From Micromonosporaceae bacterium (GTDB lineage: Bacteria > Actinomycetota > Actinomycetes > Mycobacteriales > Micromonosporaceae): a stretch of 6,278 bases of DNA. Below the pieces are notes generated by a model. The model ran no database searches. It was not told the origin of the DNA and saw only the letters and a list, made by a program, of their open reading frames with translations. Positions 1 through 4,203 of the stretch are shown here, piece by piece. Location: NCBI GenBank assembly GCA_017354595.1, contig JAFMQQ010000196.1, positions 1-6,278 of the forward strand, in the 5' to 3' direction. Each line of letters begins with the position of its first letter. Position 1 is the first letter of the stretch. Made by a program: the position numbers and the translations under genes.

Positions 1-7
1 CAGAACC

Positions 8-36
8 GCGCGGCGCCTCCACCGCGGGCGCCGCGC
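8..36 (-). terminator. Second hairpin after zinc ribbon E
   Basis: Perfect 10-bp inverted repeat (8-17 GCGCGGCGCC with 27-36) and a 9-nt loop, 9 nt beyond the long hairpin. Stem sequence differs from the counterpart at 588-616 while pairing is kept in both. Confidence 0.55.
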
Positions 37-45
37 TCAGGGAGT

Positions 46-87
46 GTGCCCCGGGGGCGGCCGCCTCGATGCCCGCCCCCGGGGCAC
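46..87 (-). terminator. Long GC hairpin after zinc ribbon E
   Basis: Perfect 15-bp inverted repeat (46-60 with 73-87, arm GTGCCCCGGGGGCGG) and a 12-nt loop identical to that of the copy at 627-668. It lies 55 nt past the stop of E. No U tract follows. Confidence 0.7.
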
Positions 88-110
88 CATCATCTTCGTC
101 CACCGTCTCC

Positions 111-134
111 TGTGGACTGTGGACTGTGGACTGT
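111..134. repeat. 7-bp tandem repeat in the tail after zinc ribbon E
   Basis: TGTGGAC three times in a row (111-131) plus TGT. The matching place after D (about 692-702, CTGTGGAGAGTG) has only one copy, so the run expanded in this unit after duplication. It lies between the stop codon and the long hairpin. Confidence 0.8.
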
Positions 135-142
135 CGCCGGTG

Positions 143-394
143 CTATTCGGTGCCTTGTGCTATCGAGGTGGCGTCCAGCAGGTCGGTGGCGGCCAGCCGC
201 TGGCGGTCCGGGGCGCTGATGAACGGCGTCACGGCGCCGCAGTCGAGGCAGACCCGCGCGTAGAGGTCTGCGCGCGGCGCGAACTTGAAGAGGCCGGGGC
301 TGCCGAACTTCAGCAGCACCCGGGGGTGCTGGCCGGCCGTTCGCATCTCGGCCAACGGAGTCAGCCGCTGGGAGCCACACACCGGACAATGCAT
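143..394 (-). CDS. Small zinc-ribbon protein (copy 2)
   Basis: This encodes 83 aa with CPVC at 3-6 and CLDC at 49-52. It is a paralogue of the gene at 703-939, with about 64% of residues identical. Identity is highest around the two knuckles (CPVCGSQRLTPLAE and LYARVCLDCGAVTPF) and lowest in the linker and the last dozen residues, where this copy has a 5-residue longer end (ATSIAQGTE). The frame is open upstream to an ATG at 427, but I chose ATG 394. The matching start is the only one possible in the paralogue, and the two upstream regions differ by one inserted base (GTCCGGC against GTCGGC), which a coding sequence would not tolerate. All four metal-binding cysteines are intact, so both copies appear functional. 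It is separated from copy 1 by 308 nt holding a terminator-like structure and a gene remnant, so it is probably transcribed separately. Function unknown. Confidence 0.85.
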   Translation of the reverse strand: MHCPVCGSQRLTPLAEMRTAGQHPRVLLKFGSPGLFKFAPRADLYARVCLDCGAVTPFISAPDRQRLAATDLLDATSIAQGTE

Positions 395-401
395 GCCGGA
401 C

Positions 402-407
402 ACGATA
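402..407 (-). promoter_or_regulatory. TATCGT, candidate -10 box of a leaderless zinc ribbon E transcript
   Basis: Same hexamer as before D, here 7 nt before ATG 394 because of one inserted base. No convincing -35 box or ribosome site was found. A separate promoter for E would make sense because a double terminator-like structure lies between D and E. Confidence 0.38.
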
Positions 408-467
408 GCCTGCCCGCGCCAGAGCACCGGCTGCTGCGCGGCGGCGGCGGCTCAACGGGCCAGCGGC

Positions 468-581
468 TCAGCGGGTCACCAGGGTCCGGGAGGTCGCCTC
501 AACCTCAACCCGAAACCGGTGATCCAGGTGCTGCAGCAGGAGCTGAGGCTGGCCCCGCGCGCGCCGCACCGGAACGCTGAC
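468..581 (-). pseudogene. Remnant of a duplicated lipoprotein gene (C-terminal end)
   Basis: The open stretch after the in-frame TAG at 582-584 encodes 38 residues ending EATSRTLVTR and then TGA. Gene C ends QATSRILVTR-TGA, and the last 32 bases differ at one position. Upstream of that, DNA similarity drops sharply, but the protein can be aligned without gaps back to an L-x3-L-D segment (gene C LFWELD, here LLQHLD). No signal peptide, start with a ribosome site, or rest of the gene is present. Its stop is 73 nt before ATG of zinc ribbon E, as gene C is 70 nt before D. Only the final ~11 codons are securely homologous; the rest may be unrelated sequence. Confidence 0.65.
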
Positions 582-587
582 CTAGAC

Positions 588-616
588 CGCCGCGCCACCG
601 GGGCCGCGGCGCGGCG
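588..616 (-). terminator. Second hairpin after zinc ribbon D
   Basis: A perfect 9-bp stem (588-596 with 608-616) and an 11-nt loop, 10 nt beyond the first hairpin in the direction of transcription. The same two-hairpin layout recurs after zinc ribbon E. Confidence 0.5.
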
Positions 617-626
617 CCAGGGAAGT

Positions 627-668
627 GTGCCCCGGCGGCGGCCGCCTCGATGCCCGCCCCCGGAGCAC
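627..668 (-). terminator. Long GC hairpin after zinc ribbon D
   Basis: Arms 627-641 and 654-668 (15 positions) with a 12-nt loop. In the minus-strand transcript there are 13 Watson-Crick pairs, one G-U and one G-G mismatch. The G-U would be an A-C mismatch on the other strand, which fits a role in minus-strand RNA. It begins 34 nt past the stop of D. There is no U tract, as is common for actinobacterial terminators, so read-through is possible. Confidence 0.65.
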
Positions 669-702
669 CATCGTGCCCGGGTACCGTCCCCTGTGGAGAG
701 TG

Positions 703-939
703 TCATTCGGTCGCGTCGATGAGGCGGGTCAGGTTGAGGCGCTGGCGGTCCTGGTCGCCGACGAAGGGTGTCACCGCACCGCAGTCGAGGCAGACGCGGG
801 CGTACAGGCGGTCGACGGTGGGCGCGAACTGGAGATTGCCCTGGCGGCCGAACCTCAGCAGCAGGCCGTCAATACGGAGGGTCGTTCGCAGCTCGGCCAG
901 CGGAGTCAGCCGCTGCGAGCCGCACACCGGACAACGCAT
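703..939 (-). CDS. Small zinc-ribbon protein (copy 1)
   Basis: This encodes 78 aa. It has two knuckles, CPVC at 3-6 and CLDC at 50-53, the pattern of a four-cysteine zinc ribbon. Between them is a beta-rich linker (GLLLRFGRQGNLQFAP), and a short helical end follows (DRQRLNLTRLIDATE). It has no signal peptide or membrane segment, so it should be cytoplasmic. ATG 939 is the only start in frame: no upstream start exists, and the same ATG is conserved in the paralogue at 394. About 50 of 78 residues match that paralogue. The gap to gene C is 70 nt with no good ribosome site; a TATCGT box lies 6 nt before the ATG. A double hairpin follows the stop. Zinc ribbons of this size may bind nucleic acid or another protein; the actual partner is unknown. 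Confidence 0.86.
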   Translation of the reverse strand: MRCPVCGSQRLTPLAELRTTLRIDGLLLRFGRQGNLQFAPTVDRLYARVCLDCGAVTPFVGDQDRQRLNLTRLIDATE

Positions 940-945
940 GCCGAC

Positions 946-951
946 ACGATA
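946..951 (-). promoter_or_regulatory. TATCGT, candidate -10 box of a leaderless zinc ribbon D transcript
   Basis: TATCGT ends 6 nt before ATG 939, at -12 to -7 if transcription starts at the A of ATG, the usual layout of leaderless actinobacterial genes (TAnnnT). No clear Shine-Dalgarno and no clear -35 box are present. The same box precedes E, but that may only reflect shared ancestry. Confidence 0.38.
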
Positions 952-962
952 GTCCCGGGCCG

Positions 963-983
963 GAGCCCCCGCGGGCGGGGCTC
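963..983 (-). other. Short hairpin between the lipoprotein and zinc ribbon D
   Basis: A 7-bp stem (GAGCCCC at 963-969 with GGGGCTC at 977-983) and a 7-nt loop. It lies 26 nt after the lipoprotein stop and 23 nt before ATG of D. It could be a weak terminator or attenuator, but the corresponding spacer before E does not keep it and at this GC content such stems arise by chance. Confidence 0.35.
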
Positions 984-1009
984 AACGGACGCGGCTCAAC
1001 GGGCGGGGG

Positions 1010-2035
1010 TCAGCGGGTCACCAGGATCCGGGAGGTCGCCTGCGGGCCCTGCGAACCAGTCGGGTCAAGCTCCCAGAAGAGTCCGTTGGCGCCGGCCGGT
1101 GCGCCGTCCGGTACCCGGATGCGCATCTCGAACCGGAGCGCGCCGTGGGCCGGCAGCAGCCCTGCCGCGGCGCAGTTGAGCGGGTGCGCCTCGATCGCGC
1201 CGGCCGGGGCGAGCAGCTCGACCAGCAGCGGGCAGTGGTCGAACCGGACCGGGGTCGCGGACGGGTTGGCCAACCGTACCGCGAACCGCACGCTCTGGCC
1301 CGGCTTGCCGGTCAGTGGGCCGGTGCCGGCGGCCGGTTCGATGCTGGCCCGCAGGACCACTGTGGACCACGGGACAGTCGCCGGCAGTGGCGCCGGTGCG
1401 AAGGGCCGTACGCCCACAGTGGACGGTTGCGCGGGCGCCTGGCATGGCGGTACCGCGTTGTAGCCGGCGTCCAGCGTCCCGCCATTCGCCGGCAGGGTGA
1501 GCCGGATCGCCCGTGGCGGTACCCGAGCCCCGGCGCCCGGCGGCACGCACCAGTTGCTCCACTCCAGCTCCAGCGTCGCCGTCGCGCCCGGTGCCAGGGC
1601 GAGCAGGGCGCTCTCCGGCGGCGCCACGGTCGGGAACTGTGGCGGCTGCGCGGGTAATGCGTCTTCGCGCTGCGCCGGCGCCGGAACTGCGCCGACGATC
1701 CGTACCCCGGGCCGGCCGGTCAGCCGGCACGGGGACGGGCCGGCGTTGCGCAGCCGCAGCGTGCCGGTACCGCCGCCGGTGGCGGCCGGCTCCAGCCGGA
1801 ACCCGCCATCCAGCACGGCGAGCCGGGATGCCGTGCATGGCGGTACCGGCGGCGCGCTGGATGCCCGCAGCGCCGCCGGTACCGTGCCGTCCCACGGGAT
1901 CAGGGCCGGCTGCGCCGGTGGCCGGGTGCCCCCCGAGCACCCCGCCACCATGAGCACCGCCACCATGAGCACCGCCACCACGAGCACCGCCACCGTGAGT
2001 GCCAGCAGCGCCGCCGGCAGGCGGGAGCGGGTCAC
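1010..2035 (-). CDS. Lipoprotein with DUF4232-like domain
   Basis: This encodes 341 aa from GTG 2035, whose GTGA overlaps the B stop codon. No Shine-Dalgarno is visible, so translation probably depends on ribosomes finishing B. An ATG at 2137 in the same frame would add 34 Arg-rich residues lying wholly inside B and would spoil the signal peptide. The N-terminus is VTRSR, then a hydrophobic core from L6 to A31, then lipobox VAGC with C33 as the lipidated cysteine. The core is built of VAVLM-like pentapeptides. Residues ~67-185 resemble DUF4232 of actinobacterial lipoproteins: C67, a LRLRNAGPSPCRLTGRPGV segment with C103, and C163. The second half (~205-341) is another beta-rich segment with C268 and C288, a VRFAVRLANPS strand and a closing TSRILVTR. 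The even cysteine count suggests disulfides. L127 is a TTA codon, rare in these genomes. The biochemical function of DUF4232 proteins is unknown. Its place after two secreted peptidase-like proteins suggests a surface partner or sensor, which is inference only. Confidence 0.9.
   Translation of the reverse strand: MTRSRLPAALLALTVAVLVVAVLMVAVLMVAGCSGGTRPPAQPALIPWDGTVPAALRASSAPPVPPCTASRLAVLDGGFRLEPAATGGGTGTLRLRNAGPSPCRLTGRPGVRIVGAVPAPAQREDALPAQPPQFPTVAPPESALLALAPGATATLELEWSNWCVPPGAGARVPPRAIRLTLPANGGTLDAGYNAVPPCQAPAQPSTVGVRPFAPAPLPATVPWSTVVLRASIEPAAGTGPLTGKPGQSVRFAVRLANPSATPVRFDHCPLLVELLAPAGAIEAHPLNCAAAGLLPAHGALRFEMRIRVPDGAPAGANGLFWELDPTGSQGPQATSRILVTR
1949..1994 (-). repeat. 15-bp tandem repeat encoding the lipoprotein signal-peptide core
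   Basis: On the plus strand ATGAGCACCGCCACC occurs at 1950-1964 and 1965-1979 exactly, and at 1980-1994 with one change; degenerate copies flank both ends. In the gene C frame each unit encodes VAVLM or VAVLV (residues 15-29), leading directly into the VAGC lipobox. The unit length is a multiple of three, so slippage would lengthen or shorten the hydrophobic core by five residues without a frameshift. Confidence 0.9.
2032..2035 (-). promoter_or_regulatory. GTGA stop/start overlap coupling B to C
   Basis: TGA of the metallopeptidase and GTG of the lipoprotein share four bases. The upstream 14 nt (minus strand GTCGTCATCAAGCA) have no purine-rich ribosome site, so translation of the lipoprotein most likely relies on re-initiation after B. 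Confidence 0.7.
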
Positions 2036-4203
2036 TGCTTGATGACGACTGTCGTGGTCGAGCCGTTCAGCCGGTCCAGCAGCGGTTCTGCGTGCGCGGT
2101 CATCGATGCCTGCTCGCCTGCGGTGAGCGTGCCGCACGGGTCGGTCGCCGGTGGCGCCGGCTCGTTCGCCAGCGGTGCGTCCGGGTAGTGTGCCGGTACG
2201 AACTTCACCGCGAGCGCCTGGCGGTAGAAGCTCCAGTTCTCGCCTGACTTCACCGCCAGCTTCACGTCATACCACTGTGGATCCGACGCGAAGTTGTGCA
2301 CGACCGTCGGGCTGGTGGTCGCCAGGGTGGTGCCGTCGCCGAAGTCCCAGTAGTACGCCAGGCCGTGCGACTGCCCGCCGCTGTTGCGGGAGAACGATGC
2401 GTCGAAGGTCACCGTCGAGGTCAGGTAGGGCTTGGCCGGTAGCGTCTCGAAGTACGCGATCGGCTTGCTGTTCCTGGCCTCCGCGCCGCCGTACGCGTTG
2501 TCGGCCAGCACGTACGAGGTCCACGTGGCGGGCAGCTCCAGCGCCCGGCGCAGCCCCTCGGACGGACTGGTCGGACCCTCCGGCCCGTGGGTGGTACCGG
2601 AGGCGTAGTAGTTCAGGTGCTCGGCGGTGTCGTCGTTGGTGTCGTAGAGCGCGTACTGACTGAGCGTCGGCTTGCTCGCGTATCCGGTCGGGTAGGGGTT
2701 CTCGTTCCCACCCACCTGCGGGTTGGTGCTGGTGTCGTAGGCGCCGATGACGCCGTACCCGGGGATGCCCCAGTCCCGGATGAAGGAGACCTGGTCGGTG
2801 CGGCCGGTGTTGTCGTCCACCACCGGCGAGTACTTCGCGATGTCGGCGGGCAGGTACGCCGGTACCGAGCGCGGGCCCGGGTCGACCGGTGTGGAGCCGA
2901 CCTGGTCGAAGCGGAGCGGATTCTCCAGCGGCATGCTGAAGCCGTACTTCTGGCCGAGGACCTGGAACGCCTGGGCGACCGCGGCCGCGACGGCGTCCCG
3001 GAACGCCTGCACGTTGGCCAGGTTGTGCTGGATCCGGGCGATCGCGGTGGCGTTGTAGAGGTTGTTCGGCGTGGTGTACAGCGGCACCGCATTGATGTTC
3101 GTGTACCACGGGCCGACCCCGCCACCGACGATGTTGTTCAGGTAGTGGTCGGTACCGAAGTGGTATGCGGGGTACTCGATGCCGTTCTGGTCCATGTTGG
3201 CGACCATCACGTACTGCCCCTGCGGCCCGTCCGGGATCAGCCCGCCGGTGTTGGCCACCCCGGCCGACAGCGGCGCTCCGGCGGCGTGGCCGGTGGTCAG
3301 CGCCGGCGTGAAGGTGATTCCGGTGCCGGTCGGCCCGGCCGAACCGACCGAGCTGATGGTCACCAGCTCCGGGTTGCCGAACGGATCGATCAGCAGCGTC
3401 TCGCCGGCGGCGAAGCCGACACCGGTGGTGCTGACTATCTTCACGTTGGTGTCGCCGGCAGCCGCGGGACTGGCCAATGTGGACACGTTGGTCTGCGAGT
3501 AGAAGCCCGAGCCGACCAGGCCGCCCTCCTCGTTGTCGAACAGGCCTATCTTGATGGTCCGCTCCGGGTACGTGCCGTTGCTCTGGTACCAGCGCAGCAG
3601 CGCCTGCACCTCGGCCATGCCCATCGCCTCGCCGGAGCCGGCGTCATACATCGAGCCGTTGCCCCAGTTTCCGCCACGCATCGCGGTCATCGGCGTGGCA
3701 CTGCCGTTCGCCGAACCGTTCGCCACCGAGGTGGAGGTGGGTGTGCTGTCGTTGTGCCCGGCGATCAGCGCAACCTGGCCGGGGCAGGACTGGCCGGGGA
3801 TGGTCACGCTCAGGTCGTCGAGCTGTGTCAGCCGGGTCGGGTAGATGTGGTCCTTCGCGGTCAGGTACCGGCCCAGCGGACCCATGTGCGTCGCGTCGGT
3901 GTTGGTCAGCTCCTGGGCGAACCACTTGTAGAACTCCTGCGCGCCGTTGTAGTTGGCCGGCAGGTTGTTCGGGTCGGCCGGGTTGGCCAGCGGCCCGTCG
4001 GCGCCGGCCACCCGGTAGATGAAGTTGGTCGCCAGGTAGTAGAGCTCGTTGTACAGGAACGTGGCGTCGACGACCGGCCTGGCCTGACCGGCCGGCCCGG
4101 CCGGTGCCGCGGCCGGAGCCGCGCCGCCTGCGCCCGCGAGCACCAGCCCGGCGACGCCGGCCATCGACAACCAGCGCCGGGTCCGTCTCATGTGGAGGAT
4201 CAT
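2032..4203 (-). CDS. Secreted M28-family metallopeptidase with PKD domain
   Basis: This encodes 723 aa. ATG 4203 was chosen because AAGGAGGT lies 9 nt upstream and the start overlaps the stop of gene A; the ATG at 4191 is too far from that site. Residues 1 to ~33 are a signal peptide: charged RRTRR, then a hydrophobic stretch from W11, then AAPAAAPA. The TRRWLS segment also resembles a twin-arginine motif, so Tat export is possible. The peptidase domain spans ~45-535. Metal and catalytic residues by family pattern are H150 (AGHND), D187 (MYDAGSG), E225 general base and E226 ligand (FDNEEGG), and D338 (ANMD). The fifth ligand, normally His in H-x3-D-T, is D521 here, with H529 nearby. A beta-rich insert at ~242-316 splits the region between E226 and D338. 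A PKD domain (YYWDFGDGT) lies at ~591-669, then a tail with TDPCGTLT. C140 and C690 are the only cysteines. The likely role is extracellular removal of residues from peptides. Substrate specificity (amino- or carboxypeptidase) cannot be read from the sequence. The stop overlaps the start of gene C. Confidence 0.93.
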   Translation of the reverse strand: MILHMRRTRRWLSMAGVAGLVLAGAGGAAPAAAPAGPAGQARPVVDATFLYNELYYLATNFIYRVAGADGPLANPADPNNLPANYNGAQEFYKWFAQELTNTDATHMGPLGRYLTAKDHIYPTRLTQLDDLSVTIPGQSCPGQVALIAGHNDSTPTSTSVANGSANGSATPMTAMRGGNWGNGSMYDAGSGEAMGMAEVQALLRWYQSNGTYPERTIKIGLFDNEEGGLVGSGFYSQTNVSTLASPAAAGDTNVKIVSTTGVGFAAGETLLIDPFGNPELVTISSVGSAGPTGTGITFTPALTTGHAAGAPLSAGVANTGGLIPDGPQGQYVMVANMDQNGIEYPAYHFGTDHYLNNIVGGGVGPWYTNINAVPLYTTPNNLYNATAIARIQHNLANVQAFRDAVAAAVAQAFQVLGQKYGFSMPLENPLRFDQVGSTPVDPGPRSVPAYLPADIAKYSPVVDDNTGRTDQVSFIRDWGIPGYGVIGAYDTSTNPQVGGNENPYPTGYASKPTLSQYALYDTNDDTAEHLNYYASGTTHGPEGPTSPSEGLRRALELPATWTSYVLADNAYGGAEARNSKPIAYFETLPAKPYLTSTVTFDASFSRNSGGQSHGLAYYWDFGDGTTLATTSPTVVHNFASDPQWYDVKLAVKSGENWSFYRQALAVKFVPAHYPDAPLANEPAPPATDPCGTLTAGEQASMTAHAEPLLDRLNGSTTTVVIKQ
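3256..3480 (-). other. Beta-rich inserted module in gene B
   Basis: This encodes about residues 242-316 of the active metallopeptidase. Key pattern: AAGDTNVKI, then AAGETLLID, then SSVGSAGPTGTGITF, then AL-x2-GHAAGAPL. It lies after the EEGGLVGSGFYS segment and before GLIPDGPQGQYVMVANMD. In paralogue A this part of the peptidase domain is continuous and lacks the insert. Confidence 0.75.

Larger units (their letters stand above)
8..499 (-). repeat. Tandem duplication, unit 2 (C remnant, zinc ribbon E, double hairpin)
   Basis: Second copy of the unit at 588-1041, with the same order: terminal bases of a C-like gene, spacer, zinc-ribbon gene, long hairpin, second hairpin. It reaches close to the left edge of the window, so a further unit beyond the edge cannot be excluded. 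Confidence 0.8.
588..1041 (-). repeat. Tandem duplication, unit 1 (end of C, zinc ribbon D, double hairpin)
   Basis: Its counterpart is at about 8-499. The offset between the two units is 542 bp at the gene C 3' end, 545 bp at the zinc-ribbon start codons, 560 bp at their stops and 581 bp at the hairpins, so small indels accumulated along the unit. The most conserved blocks are 1010-1041 (31 of 32 bases equal to 468-499), the two Cys knuckle regions, and the sequence around 623-672 (nearly identical to 43-91). Confidence 0.82.

Noticed and set aside
395..427. 11-codon extension of zinc ribbon E to ATG 427
   Set aside because: The corresponding region before D differs by one inserted base and has no in-frame start, so it is not coding; ATG 394 is conserved in both copies.
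476..706. Minus-strand open frame of 76 codons between the zinc-ribbon genes
   Set aside because: It overlaps the end of D, crosses the terminator-like hairpins and has Arg/Gly-rich shadow composition; the frame showing homology to gene C is a different one.
1010..1463. Plus-strand and alternative minus-strand open frames across the lipoprotein gene
   Set aside because: They are low-complexity Arg/Ala/Gly shadows; only one frame gives a signal peptide, lipobox and DUF4232-like pattern.
1949..1994. CRISPR-like or mobile-element repeat
   Set aside because: Repeats are contiguous without spacers and encode a regular hydrophobic segment in frame; no cas or transposase gene is present.
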